A DNA stretch of 64,000 nt from contig NZ_JAESIY010000007.1 of NCBI RefSeq assembly GCF_016757215.1, forward strand, positions 248,001-312,000, in the 5' to 3' direction. Both the position numbers and the translations under genes were made by a program. Of the stretch, positions 53,720 to 62,924 are shown piece after piece (the first letter of the stretch is position 1; each line of letters starts with the position of its first letter). Origin of the DNA: Fulvivirga sediminis. GTDB lineage: Bacteria > Bacteroidota > Bacteroidia > Cytophagales > Cyclobacteriaceae. Below the pieces are notes generated by a model. It was not told the DNA's origin and did not search any database. It saw only the letters and a list, made by a program, of their open reading frames with translations.

Positions 53720-56341
53720 TTAAATAATCTCTCTGGCTTTCTCCAAAACATTATCTATTCCAGATAGATCTTTTCCTCCTGCGGTAGCAAAGAATGGTTG
53801 ACCACCACCTCCTCCTTTTATTTCTTTTGCCAGTTCTCTAACTATAGATCCGGCATTCAGTCCTTTTTCTTTTATAAGGTTATCTGCCACTACTACTGAG
53901 ATCTGTGGCTTACCTTCAATATCAGCAGCTAAAACCATAAACAGATTTTCAACCTCATTTTTAAGCTCAAATGAAAGTGTTTTCAACGCATCTCCTGCAG
54001 GAAGTGACACTTTCTCGATAAGCACTTGAATGCCATTTTCTGATTTCACTTTACCGATAAGCTCCTGCTTAAGCTTTTGTGTTTCTCCAGCGTGTAAAGC
54101 CTCTATTTCCTTCTCAAGCTTATTGCGTTGCTCTACCAAAGCATTTACAGCAGCTTTTACATCTTTGGGGTTTTTAAGCAACTCTTTTACTTCTTCTATC
54201 AGCTCCAACTGATTGTTTACATACTCTTCAGCTGCATCAGCCGTAATAGCCTCTATCCTTCTTACACCAGCGGCTACAGAACCCTCAGAAACAATTTTCA
54301 ATAATCCTATCTGTCCGGTGGATTTCACATGCGTACCACCACAAAGCTCTACTGAGTAGTTCTCATCAAAAGTGATTACCCTTACAAAATCTCCATATTT
54401 CTCTCCGAACAAAGCCATAGCACCCATAGATTTAGCTTCTTCTATCGGCACATTCCGTCTTTCTAACAAAGGAATATTCTGTCTTATTTTTCTATTAACG
54501 ATCTTCTCTACCTCCTTAATCTCCTCAGGAGTCATTTTTTGGAAGTGAGAAAAGTCAAACCTTAGTACATCAGCATTCACTAGAGACCCTCTTTGCTCTA
54601 CATGATTCCCCAGCACCTGTCTTAATGCAGCATGTAAAAGGTGTGTGGCCGAATGATTATTCATAGTGAGTGATCTTTTTTGGACATTTACTATGGCATC
54701 AAATTCAGCTTCCATATCTTCCGGCAAACGATCTGTAATATGGATGATAAGGTCATTTTCTTTTTTGGTGTCAATAACATGAACCTTTTCACCATTGGCT
54801 TCCAAATACCCCCTATCTCCTACCTGCCCACCACTCTCTGCATAGAATGGAGTCTTATCTAGTACTAATTGATATATGCTTTTACCTTTTTGCTTTATAG
54901 TTCTGTATCTCAGAATGCGAGATTTGCTCTCAAGGTAATCATAACCCACAAACTCTACATCCTCTCCAGTGTTTACCACATTCCAGTCTCCAGTTTCTTT
55001 AGCAGCATCTGCTTTCGATCGGGATTTTTGCACTTGCATTTCTGCAGAAAAACCTTCTTCATCCACAGTAAAGCCATTTTCTCTGGCTATCAAAGAAGTT
55101 AGGTCAAGCGGAAATCCATAGGTATCATATAATTCAAAGGCCAATTTTCCTTCTATTACTTGAGAACCTTCAGTTTTCATTTGTTCTGTTACTGCATCTA
55201 GCTTCTTAAGACCATTCTCTAGTGTTCTTAAAAAAGAAGCTTCTTCCTGCTCTATTACTTTAGCCACAAAATCTTCTTGCGCTTTAAGCTCAGGAAATAC
55301 GTCATGAAACTGCTCTACCAAAATAGCCACCAATTCATAAATAAAAGGAGCATCTTGCTTTAGGAAGGTGTAGCCATATCTCACGGCACGCCTTAATATC
55401 CTTCTTATAACATAACCTGCTCCTGTGTTAGACGGCAGCTGACCATCGGCCACAGCAAAAGAAATAGCTCTTACATGATCTGAGATCACTCTTACCGCTA
55501 TGTCGTTGGCTTTATTTTCACCATAAGTGATGCCTGCCTTTTTGCAAAGAAATTCTATTAGAGGAGTAAAAACATCGGTATCATAGTTCGAGGTTTTATT
55601 TTGTATAGCCATACAAAGCCTTTCAAACCCCATACCTGTGTCTATATGCTTAGCAGGTAATGATACTAACTCACCAGAAGCCTGTCTGTTAAACTCAATA
55701 AATACCAGGTTCCAGATTTCTACCACCAAAGGATGATCTTCATTAACCAGGTCTTTTCCTGGCTCATTATCTATTTCCTCTTGAGGCCTTAAATCAATAT
55801 GAATTTCAGAACAAGGGCCACATGGTCCTGTATCTCCCATTTCCCAGAAATTATCCTTTTTAGAACCGTAGAGGATTCTATCTTTATCTATAATTTTTGT
55901 CCAGTAATCATAGGCATCATGATCTATATCTAATTGATCTCCTTCATCTCCACCAAACACGGTTACATATAACCTTTCTTTAGGTAATTTGTATACTTCG
56001 GTAAGCAGCTCCCATGACCAGGCTATGGCTTCCTCTTTAAAATAATCGCCAAAAGACCAGTTGCCCAACATTTCAAACATGGTATGATGGTAAGTATCCA
56101 AGCCAACCTCTTCAAGGTCATTATGCTTTCCTGAAACCCTCAAACATTTCTGTGTATCTGTAGCCCTCAAGTAGGCAGGTTTTTTATTACCAAGGAAGTA
56201 ATCCTTAAACTGGTTCATACCCGCATTAGTAAACATTAATGTAGGATCATTCTTATTTACCATAGGAGCTGAGGGAACTATTTGATGCCCTTTTTCCTTA
56301 AAAAACTCGAGAAACTTTTTCCTTATTGACCTAGAATCCAT
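53720..56341 (-). CDS. alaS: alanine--tRNA ligase
   Basis: The 873-aa enzyme has all AlaRS domains: class II aminoacylation core (HQIVPSAPMVNKNDPTLMFT, MFTNAGMNQFKDYFLG), the tRNA-recognition region, the editing domain with NNHSATHLLHAALRQ and VELCGGTHVKSTGQIG (zinc ligands His/His and Cys/His), and the C-terminal C-Ala domain ending in the GGGGGQPFFATAGG loop. It charges tRNA(Ala) and edits mischarged Ser/Gly. Length is standard. It is divergent from the M23 gene. Confidence 0.97.
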   Translation of the reverse strand: MDSRSIRKKFLEFFKEKGHQIVPSAPMVNKNDPTLMFTNAGMNQFKDYFLGNKKPAYLRATDTQKCLRVSGKHNDLEEVGLDTYHHTMFEMLGNWSFGDYFKEEAIAWSWELLTEVYKLPKERLYVTVFGGDEGDQLDIDHDAYDYWTKIIDKDRILYGSKKDNFWEMGDTGPCGPCSEIHIDLRPQEEIDNEPGKDLVNEDHPLVVEIWNLVFIEFNRQASGELVSLPAKHIDTGMGFERLCMAIQNKTSNYDTDVFTPLIEFLCKKAGITYGENKANDIAVRVISDHVRAISFAVADGQLPSNTGAGYVIRRILRRAVRYGYTFLKQDAPFIYELVAILVEQFHDVFPELKAQEDFVAKVIEQEEASFLRTLENGLKKLDAVTEQMKTEGSQVIEGKLAFELYDTYGFPLDLTSLIARENGFTVDEEGFSAEMQVQKSRSKADAAKETGDWNVVNTGEDVEFVGYDYLESKSRILRYRTIKQKGKSIYQLVLDKTPFYAESGGQVGDRGYLEANGEKVHVIDTKKENDLIIHITDRLPEDMEAEFDAIVNVQKRSLTMNNHSATHLLHAALRQVLGNHVEQRGSLVNADVLRFDFSHFQKMTPEEIKEVEKIVNRKIRQNIPLLERRNVPIEEAKSMGAMALFGEKYGDFVRVITFDENYSVELCGGTHVKSTGQIGLLKIVSEGSVAAGVRRIEAITADAAEEYVNNQLELIEEVKELLKNPKDVKAAVNALVEQRNKLEKEIEALHAGETQKLKQELIGKVKSENGIQVLIEKVSLPAGDALKTLSFELKNEVENLFMVLAADIEGKPQISVVVADNLIKEKGLNAGSIVRELAKEIKGGGGGQPFFATAGGKDLSGIDNVLEKAREII

Positions 56342-56368
56342 TGATTATTGAAAAATTTGATATTTTTG
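56341..56368 (+). promoter_or_regulatory. candidate promoter for the M23 peptidase pair
   Basis: TTG at 56341-56343 (overlapping the alaS start codon on the other strand) and TATTTTTG at 56361-56368 are 17 bases apart and fit the Bacteroidota -33/-7 pattern. Transcription would begin near 56375, giving a 117-base leader before ATG 56492. Confidence 0.4.
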
Positions 56369-56491
56369 CGGCCGAAAGCTTTTTCAAAAGAAATTTAATA
56401 TATTGCATTTAAACCAAAGCTTAAGGCTGCGCGTTATAAAACACTAGCTATTCACGGAGCACAAAAATAGTAGTTTTTAGCTTACATAATA

Positions 56492-57478
56492 ATGGCCCGA
56501 ATAAAATATTACTACGATACAGAAACCTGCCGTTACGAAAGAGCAAAGGTCACCACCTCTGACGTAATTCTTAATATGCTCGGTTTTCTTTCAGTTGCCT
56601 TCGTGCTTTCATTGGTCTTTGTACTTGTATATAATACATATTTTGAATCACCCACCGAAGCTAAGCTAAAAAAAGAGAATAAAGAACTCAGCAAATATTA
56701 TGAGGAATTGGAAGCTGAAATGGGCGAGGTTAATAATGTAATAAGTGCCTTAGAGGAGAGAGATAGTAAAATATATAGAAAAATCTATGAGGCGGAGCCC
56801 TTACCTGCTACTGTACGTGAAGCAGGTCATGGTGGTGCCGAAGAATATAAAAGAATTATTGAGAAAGGATTACAAGACCGGAAGTTGGTTCTTAACACCT
56901 TTAAGCAGATCGATAAATTAAAAAGAAAGGCCCACATTCAAAATCAGTCTTTCGATGAAATAATGCAGTTGGCTAAAGAAAACAGTGAACGTCTATCTTC
57001 ACTTCCAGCCATTCAACCCATAAACAACCCAGATCACACCAGATTAGCTTCTGGTTTTGGGCTAAGAATCAACCCTTTTCATAAAGCCAGAGTCATGCAC
57101 AGTGGTATAGATTTTGCTGCTCCAAGAGGTACGGCAGTATATGCTACCGGTAATGGAGAAGTTAGCCTTGTAAAAGATAAAAGCGCTCTCCAAACAGGAT
57201 TTGGCAACTATATAGAAATAGACCATGGTTTTGGCTATAAAACGAAATATGCCCACTTAAGTAAGATAGATGTGAGTGAAGGACAGCAAGTGAAGAGAGG
57301 TGATGTTATTGGATATGTAGGCAGCTCAGGCGGTTCTGTAGCGCCTCATGTTCATTATGAAGTAATTAAAGATAATAAAAAGATAGATCCTGTTAACTTT
57401 TTAATGCAAGGTTTAGATGACAATGATTTTCAGCAATTGCTAAATTTAGCTACCAGAGAAAATCAATCTTTTGACTAA
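56492..57478 (+). CDS. membrane-anchored M23 family metallopeptidase
   Basis: A 328-aa protein. A cytosolic leader (MARIKYYYDTETCRYERAKV) precedes one transmembrane helix (about residues 30-48), then a periplasmic coiled coil (about 55-170), and a C-terminal LytM/M23 domain. The zinc motifs are complete: HSGIDFAAPRGTAVYATG (HxxxD) and HVHYEV (HxH). It cuts peptidoglycan cross-bridges or activates amidases. A second copy with the same layout begins 31 bases downstream. The leader is shared by both copies almost exactly; see the findings. Confidence 0.93.
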   Translation: MARIKYYYDTETCRYERAKVTTSDVILNMLGFLSVAFVLSLVFVLVYNTYFESPTEAKLKKENKELSKYYEELEAEMGEVNNVISALEERDSKIYRKIYEAEPLPATVREAGHGGAEEYKRIIEKGLQDRKLVLNTFKQIDKLKRKAHIQNQSFDEIMQLAKENSERLSSLPAIQPINNPDHTRLASGFGLRINPFHKARVMHSGIDFAAPRGTAVYATGNGEVSLVKDKSALQTGFGNYIEIDHGFGYKTKYAHLSKIDVSEGQQVKRGDVIGYVGSSGGSVAPHVHYEVIKDNKKIDPVNFLMQGLDDNDFQQLLNLATRENQSFD

Positions 57479-57509
57479 GCATATTTTTTAAACTCGTTTA
57501 CCATTTGTA

Positions 57510-58484
57510 ATGGCAAAAATTAGATATTACTATAACACAGAGACATGCAAATATGAGCCTATCAAGGTTACTCCTAAAGCTATGTTTCTTAATGTTATAG
57601 GTTTTATAACAGTTTCGGTTATTTTGGCTGCCGGAATTATATACGTTTACAGAAGTAACTTTACCCCTCTCAAAGAGTCTATACTAAGATCAAAGAATCA
57701 TGATCTGAAGATGGAGTGGAAGGTAATGAACGACAAGCTGTCAGAAGCTTATCATCAGGCAGATGAATTGGAATTCAAAGATGATAAAATCTATAGAGTT
57801 ATTTTAGACACTGACCCTATTCCCACCACAATAAGGGAAGGTGGTATGGGAGGCCATAATAAATACAAAGAAATCCTAGAAGAGAATATAGAGCAGGAAG
57901 ATATGGTAATCAATACCTATCAAAAGCTTGATCGTCTAAAAAAGAAACTTTATATACAAAGTAAATCTTATGATCAGGTTTCTAATGTACTCAGCGAAAA
58001 AGAGAAAATGTGGGCTTCAAGACCTGCTATTCAGCCTATAAACAACAAAGAACTCACCCGACTGCATACTAGCTTTGGAAAACGCTTTCACCCTATACTT
58101 AAGCGATGGAAAAGTCATGACGGGCTAGATTTTACAGCACCAGTAGGTACACCTATTTATGCTACGGGTGATGGAATAGTTACTTCAGCATACTTATCTA
58201 GTTCTTACGGAAACGTCGTATTCATTAATCATGGTTATGGATATCAGACTAGGTATGCTCACATGACTAAATACATTGTAGATCAGGGAGACAATGTAAA
58301 AAGAGGTCAGGTTATTGGTTATGTAGGTAATACAGGCCGATCTTCCGGAGCTCACCTACACTATGAAGTACTCTATAATTTCAAGCCCATTAACCCTATC
58401 AATTTCTTTCAGAGAGATTTGGGTAATGAGGAATATGAGAAACTAATAGAAATCTCAAAACAAGAGACCATACCTTTAGATTAA
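57510..58484 (+). CDS. membrane-anchored M23 family metallopeptidase, tandem paralogue
   Basis: A 324-aa paralogue of the preceding gene: leader MAKIRYYYNTETCKYEPIKV, transmembrane helix (about residues 27-46), coiled coil, and M23 domain with HDGLDFTAPVGTPIYATGDG and HLHYEV. Both zinc motifs are intact. The catalytic domains are clearly related but not identical, and the coiled coils differ more, so this is an old duplication. A 20-bp perfect inverted repeat follows 41 bases after the stop. Confidence 0.93.
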   Translation: MAKIRYYYNTETCKYEPIKVTPKAMFLNVIGFITVSVILAAGIIYVYRSNFTPLKESILRSKNHDLKMEWKVMNDKLSEAYHQADELEFKDDKIYRVILDTDPIPTTIREGGMGGHNKYKEILEENIEQEDMVINTYQKLDRLKKKLYIQSKSYDQVSNVLSEKEKMWASRPAIQPINNKELTRLHTSFGKRFHPILKRWKSHDGLDFTAPVGTPIYATGDGIVTSAYLSSSYGNVVFINHGYGYQTRYAHMTKYIVDQGDNVKRGQVIGYVGNTGRSSGAHLHYEVLYNFKPINPINFFQRDLGNEEYEKLIEISKQETIPLD

Positions 58485-58524
58485 TCATTTTTATCTACTT
58501 GTAAATCTTACCTAGCTTCATAAA

Positions 58525-58570
58525 ATGAAAATAAAACAAACGATACCGCAATCGTTTGTTTTATTTTCAT
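58525..58570. terminator. perfect 20-bp inverted repeat: terminator and/or operator
   Basis: ATGAAAATAAAACAAACGAT (58525-58544) is repeated exactly in inverted form at 58551-58570, with the 6-base spacer ACCGCA. It lies 40 bp after the M23 stop and 75 bp before the amylase ATG. As a hairpin it would be an A/U-rich stem capped by CGAT/ATCG, with the U-run inside the stem, unusual for a rho-independent terminator. The inner CGTTTG half-sites look LacI-operator-like, so regulation of the amylase is an alternative. Confidence 0.6.
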
Positions 58571-58645
58571 TACTACTTTACTTACTTCTCAGACAGATTA
58601 AACAGAATAATTTACATATTCATAAGAAAACAAAATACTACCCTC

Positions 58646-60031
58646 ATGAAGAATGTACGATTAATATTATCAGGACTATCGCTCCTATTAGCAATCCTCT
58701 TTAGCAGCTGTTCCGACCCCGTTACAGAACAACAAACCTCTGCAAATAAAGATGATGCTATTACCACCACTGATAACTCTCAAGCTCGCTTACCGGGGCC
58801 AGGTGGTGGTGTGCTAATGCAAGCCTTTTATTGGGATGTTCCAGCCGGTGGAAACTGGTACGATTCCATCAAAGATAAAATCCCCAGCTGGGATGCTGCC
58901 GGAATTTCCGCCATATGGCTACCTCCGGTAAGCAAAGCTCAAAACGGCGCATATTCCATGGGCTACGACCCTGCCGACTACTTTGACTTTGGAGATTACA
59001 ACCAACATGGGTCTGTAGAGACTCGCTTTGGCAATAAAGCAGAACTAGTTTCACTCATTAACACAGCACATAGTTACGATATAGACGTGTATGCTGATAT
59101 AGTTTTAAACCATAACAGCGGCGGAGCACTAGAACCAAATCCTTATACTGGCACCAATACCTACACCGACTTTAATCCGGCTTCTGGTAAGTTCTATAGG
59201 TCAGCCAGTGACTTCCACCCTAACAGCTATGCCACTTATGATGAAGGCATCTTTGGAGGCTTCCCTGACTTAAGCCATTCCGCTCCTTACGTCCAAGACT
59301 GGTTATGGAACAGAGCCGATGGTGTGGGTAAATATTACAGAGATTCATTGGGCTTTGATGGCTGGAGATTTGACTACGTTAAAGGCTTTGGCGGCTGGGT
59401 GGTTAAAGAATGGATGAATAATGTAGGAGGTTTTGCAGTAGGTGAATACTGGGATGGAAACGCTCAGTTATTACAAGATTGGGTTAATGCTACTAACAGA
59501 ACCTCATCGGCCTTTGACTTTGCCTGTTATTATAAAATGGATGAGGCCTTTGATGGTAATGATCTTACTAAGCTACAAGATGATATGCTTTGGAAAAGAG
59601 ATGCATACAAAAGTGTCACTTTTGTCACCAACCATGACACCGATATCATTGGGGATAAAATGCATGCCTATGCCTACATTATGACACATGAAGGCTATCC
59701 CACTGTTTTTTACAATGACTTCGAACAATGGCTAGATAAAGACAAGCTCATTAACCTTATCTGGATTCATAATAACAAAGCTGTAGGGTCTACTTCTATC
59801 CAATATGCTGATAATGATGAGTATATTGCTAGAAGAAACGGCTCCCCAGGACTTATTGTATACCTTAATGATTCAAACGTGTGGGTGGAGCGATGGGTGC
59901 AAACTAACTGGAGCACCTCCTCTATCAAAGACTATACAGGAAATTCTAACTGGCAACCAACTACACAAACCGATAAGTGGGTAAAAATACAGTGCCCACC
60001 TAACAGCTACTCAGTATGGTCTCCGTTATAA
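58646..60031 (+). CDS. lipoprotein alpha-amylase, GH13 (archaeal GH13_7-like)
   Basis: The ATG at 58646 (MKNVRLILSG) gives 461 aa with a lipobox (LLAILFSSC, Cys22); an in-frame start 90 bases upstream has no signal-like sequence and is rejected. The four GH13 regions are complete: DIVLNH (residues 151-156), GWRFDYVKG with nucleophile Asp243, AVGEYW with acid/base Glu267, and FVTNHDTD with Asp331. Phrases such as MQAFYWDVPAGGNWYDSI, YSMGYDPADYFDFGDYNQ and SLINTAHSYDIDVYADIV closely match my memory of Pyrococcus/Thermococcus alpha-amylases (GH13_7). It should hydrolyse starch or glycogen at the outer membrane. No SusCD genes are adjacent. Confidence 0.93.
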   Translation: MKNVRLILSGLSLLLAILFSSCSDPVTEQQTSANKDDAITTTDNSQARLPGPGGGVLMQAFYWDVPAGGNWYDSIKDKIPSWDAAGISAIWLPPVSKAQNGAYSMGYDPADYFDFGDYNQHGSVETRFGNKAELVSLINTAHSYDIDVYADIVLNHNSGGALEPNPYTGTNTYTDFNPASGKFYRSASDFHPNSYATYDEGIFGGFPDLSHSAPYVQDWLWNRADGVGKYYRDSLGFDGWRFDYVKGFGGWVVKEWMNNVGGFAVGEYWDGNAQLLQDWVNATNRTSSAFDFACYYKMDEAFDGNDLTKLQDDMLWKRDAYKSVTFVTNHDTDIIGDKMHAYAYIMTHEGYPTVFYNDFEQWLDKDKLINLIWIHNNKAVGSTSIQYADNDEYIARRNGSPGLIVYLNDSNVWVERWVQTNWSTSSIKDYTGNSNWQPTTQTDKWVKIQCPPNSYSVWSPL

Positions 60032-60043
60032 TATTTACTATAG

Positions 60044-60065
60044 TCAGGTGCTCAGAAGCACCTGA
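60044..60065 (+). terminator. terminator after the amylase
   Basis: TCAGGTGCT (60044-60052) and AGCACCTGA (60057-60065) form a perfect 9-bp stem around CAGA, followed by CTTCCTTCTTTTT. It ends the amylase transcript. Confidence 0.75.
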
Positions 60066-60258
60066 CTTCCTTCTTTTTAAGAAAGGATATTATAATCCTA
60101 AATCCACCTGATTTTAGTTAACTAAAACTTGAAGCTCTCTTACACAACATGTTATGTTCCATTATCTTCTGTAAAAACTTCAACGTAAATTATTTTTTTG
60201 ATTTTAGATGCTTAATCCCTTCTCATATTGATTTTATTAAGCTTATTTTGCTTCATAT

Positions 60259-61455
60259 ATGAAAGCAAAATTACACCCGGTTCTATCGTTTCTTTTAGTT
60301 GTCTTTTTTTTAAGTGGTTGTAAAGTAGCCCAAAAGTCGGGCTCCACAAAAACACAGGCCCCTGTAATGGACTCTACTGCTATAGCCGTCCAGGATACCA
60401 CCATTCTTGAAGCTGATACTGTAGCAGTAGTAGAAGTACAAGACTCTGTAGAACTAAAGGCTCACAGGCTATTAAAAGATACCGTTTCCATTATAGGTGT
60501 AGGAGACATTATGATGGGCACTAACTTCCCTGAAACATGGTACCTCCCTCCCAATGAAGGGAAAGACTTGCTTAAAGAAGTAAACCCTATTTTAAAGAAT
60601 GCTGATGTCACTTTCGGAAACCTGGAAGGAGTAATTTTGAATGAAGGAGGAAATCCAAAATACTGTAAAGACCCTAAAGTTTGTTATATCTTCCGCTCAC
60701 CGGAATATCTAGCTCAAAACTTGGTTACTGCTGGCTTTGATGTAATGAGTACGGCCAACAATCATGCTGGTGATTTTGGAGAACCTGGAAGGAAAAACAC
60801 TATGCGAATATTGGATTCGCTAAATATTCACCATGCAGGCCAAACTGTGCGCCCCTACTCTACTTTCATGATTGAAGGAATGAAATATGGGTTCGCCGCT
60901 TTCTCGCCTAACACAGGCACCATGAGTATAAATGATATAGCTGCCGCTCAAAAGATAGTAGCTCACCTGGATTCTATCAGCGATATTGTCATTGTGAGCT
61001 TTCATGGTGGGGCCGAAGGAAGCAAATACCAACATGTAACCAGAAAAAATGAATATTTCTACGGCGAAAACAGAGGTAACGTTTACCTTTTTGCTCATGA
61101 AATGATCAATGCAGGGGCAGATGTTATTTTTGGACACGGACCACATGTAACCCGTGCTGTAGAAGTGTATAATGAACGTTTTATTATTTACAGTTTAGGT
61201 AATTTTTGTACTTATGCTAGGTTTAACTTAAGAGGCGATAATGGTTTGGCTCCTATAGTCAAAGTTTTCACAGACTCTGAGGGTAAATTTTTAAAAGCTC
61301 AGGTCACTCCTATTATTCAAAAAGCACCAGGAGGACCTTCAATTGATGAGCAAAATCGTGTCATCTTTAAATTACAGGAGCTTACCGCAGAAGATTTCCC
61401 AGAATCTCAAATAAAAATTGACGATAGTGGTTTAATTAAGTATATTAAAAACTAA
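60259..61455 (+). CDS. CapA family lipoprotein (metallophosphatase fold)
   Basis: A 398-aa protein with a lipoprotein signal (VVFFLSGC, Cys21) and a Thr/Val/Asp-rich spacer to about residue 75. The CapA/PGA_cap calcineurin-like domain follows: SIIGVGDIMMGTNF, DVTFGNLEGVIL, MSTANNHAGDFGEPG, FHGGAEGSKYQ and GHGPHVTRAVEVYNERFII, ending in YSLGNF. CapA proteins take part in poly-gamma-glutamate or capsule metabolism, but many relatives are of unknown substrate. No capB/capC is present. The next gene begins 8 bases downstream. Confidence 0.9.
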   Translation: MKAKLHPVLSFLLVVFFLSGCKVAQKSGSTKTQAPVMDSTAIAVQDTTILEADTVAVVEVQDSVELKAHRLLKDTVSIIGVGDIMMGTNFPETWYLPPNEGKDLLKEVNPILKNADVTFGNLEGVILNEGGNPKYCKDPKVCYIFRSPEYLAQNLVTAGFDVMSTANNHAGDFGEPGRKNTMRILDSLNIHHAGQTVRPYSTFMIEGMKYGFAAFSPNTGTMSINDIAAAQKIVAHLDSISDIVIVSFHGGAEGSKYQHVTRKNEYFYGENRGNVYLFAHEMINAGADVIFGHGPHVTRAVEVYNERFIIYSLGNFCTYARFNLRGDNGLAPIVKVFTDSEGKFLKAQVTPIIQKAPGGPSIDEQNRVIFKLQELTAEDFPESQIKIDDSGLIKYIKN

Positions 61456-61463
61456 TTCTATCT

Positions 61464-61802
61464 ATGCCTTACAAAGAAAAAATAATAGAAAAAAAATACT
61501 ATGCCATTGGTGAAGTAGCGCAAATGTTTAATGTAGCTACATCTTTAATCCGATTTTGGGAAACTGAATTTGATATCATCAAACCTAAGAAGAACAGAAA
61601 AGGCAACAGGCAATTCACCAAGGAAGACATAGAAAATGTAAGGCTAATTTATCATCTGGTAAAGGAAAGAGGATTTACTCTTCAGGGAGCAAAGGACATT
61701 CTTAAAAGCGACTCTGATGCTGTAAAAGACAAAATGGATATGATAGACTCCTTAACCAAAGTGAAAGAATTTTTGATGGAATTAAAACAACAGATACCAT
61801 AA
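61464..61802 (+). CDS. MerR family transcriptional regulator
   Basis: A 112-aa protein with an N-terminal MerR winged-helix DNA-binding domain (YYAIGEVAQMFNVATSLIRF, then WETEFDIIKPKKNRKGNRQF) and a short helical region (LKSDSDAVKDKMDMIDSL) instead of an effector domain. It is likely a small MerR-type regulator conserved in Bacteroidota near dprA; the effector and targets are unknown. It is 8 bases after the capA gene and 9 bases before dprA. Confidence 0.93.
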   Translation: MPYKEKIIEKKYYAIGEVAQMFNVATSLIRFWETEFDIIKPKKNRKGNRQFTKEDIENVRLIYHLVKERGFTLQGAKDILKSDSDAVKDKMDMIDSLTKVKEFLMELKQQIP

Positions 61803-61811
61803 AATGAAAAC

Positions 61812-62924
61812 ATGAATCAGGAACGTCTGTCACAGCTGGCTTTAAATTTCATTCCCGGCCTGGGGAGTTATTCTATAAAACAGTTAGTCAGTTATGCAGG
61901 CTCAGCCCATCAGGTTTTCAAACTTCCTAAAGCTAAACTTTTAAAAATTCCAGGCATAGGAAAAGTAATAGCGGACTCCATCCTCAATAACCAACCATTT
62001 TCACGTGCAGAAGAAGAGCTCAAGCGCTCTGAAGCTGCTGGTGTTCAAATTTTACTTCATACTGATCAGGAGTACCCTAAAAGGTTAAGGCAAATTAACG
62101 ACGCTCCCTCACTACTCTATTACAAAGGCAAGGCTAACCTTAACACTTCTAAGGTAGTATCAATAGTAGGCACAAGAAATGCTACTTCTTATGGAAAAGA
62201 GGTCACTGATGACTTAGTAAAAGAACTGGCAAAACATCAGGTTCTGGTAGTAAGTGGTTTGGCCTATGGAATTGATATCCAAGCGCACAAATCTTCATTA
62301 AAGTACAAGGTGCCTACCATAGGCGTAATGGCTAGTGGTATCAATATTATATATCCGGCCATACATAAAGAAACGGCCTTTAAAATGCAAGATGAGGGTG
62401 GTCTGCTTACAGAGCACGCTTTAGATACTAAACCTGACCCTCATAAATTTCCGGCACGCAATCGAATTATCGCTGGCATGTCTGATGCTACCATTATCAT
62501 TGAAGCTGCTAAAAAGGGAGGTGCATTAATCACAGCAGACATAGCCAATAGTTACAATAAAGATGTCTTCGCTATACCAGGAAAAGTAACAGATCCATTT
62601 TCAGAGGGTTGCAACAATCTTATTAAACAAAACAAAGCACACCTACTTACCAATTTGGCAGATCTTGAATATATTATGAACTGGGAAGAAAAAGATGCTT
62701 TAACAGAGGAAAGTCATATTACTCTTGAAGACTTTACGCAAGAGGAGCAAATAATCATTTCAGAATTGAATAAGGAGAGCAATGCCATATTAATAGACAA
62801 CCTGAGCTGGAGAACTAATATTTCCATCAATCGCTTGTCATCATTATTACTCAACCTGGAATTCCAGGGCATTATTAAATCATTGCCAGGTAAAAGATAT
62901 CAAGTAACAAAAAGTGTATACTGA
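61812..62924 (+). CDS. dprA: DNA-processing protein DprA
   Basis: A 370-aa DprA: an N-terminal helix-hairpin-helix/SAM-like region (IPGLGSYSIKQLVSYAG and LLKIPGIGKVIADSILNN), the Rossmann fold with VSIVGTRNATSYGKEV, VVSGLAYGIDIQAHKSSLKY, PARNRIIAGMSDATIIIEAA and KKGGALITADIANSYNKDVF, and a C-terminal winged-helix domain (about residues 310-370). It loads RecA onto incoming single-stranded DNA in transformation; it is present in many bacteria not known to be competent. Its end overlaps the J-domain gene by 11 bases. Confidence 0.95.
   Translation: MNQERLSQLALNFIPGLGSYSIKQLVSYAGSAHQVFKLPKAKLLKIPGIGKVIADSILNNQPFSRAEEELKRSEAAGVQILLHTDQEYPKRLRQINDAPSLLYYKGKANLNTSKVVSIVGTRNATSYGKEVTDDLVKELAKHQVLVVSGLAYGIDIQAHKSSLKYKVPTIGVMASGINIIYPAIHKETAFKMQDEGGLLTEHALDTKPDPHKFPARNRIIAGMSDATIIIEAAKKGGALITADIANSYNKDVFAIPGKVTDPFSEGCNNLIKQNKAHLLTNLADLEYIMNWEEKDALTEESHITLEDFTQEEQIIISELNKESNAILIDNLSWRTNISINRLSSLLLNLEFQGIIKSLPGKRYQVTKSVY

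Noticed and set aside
58646-60031. SusG-type starch utilisation locus
   Set aside because: No SusC/SusD genes nearby; the only TonB-dependent receptor is more than 40 kb away.
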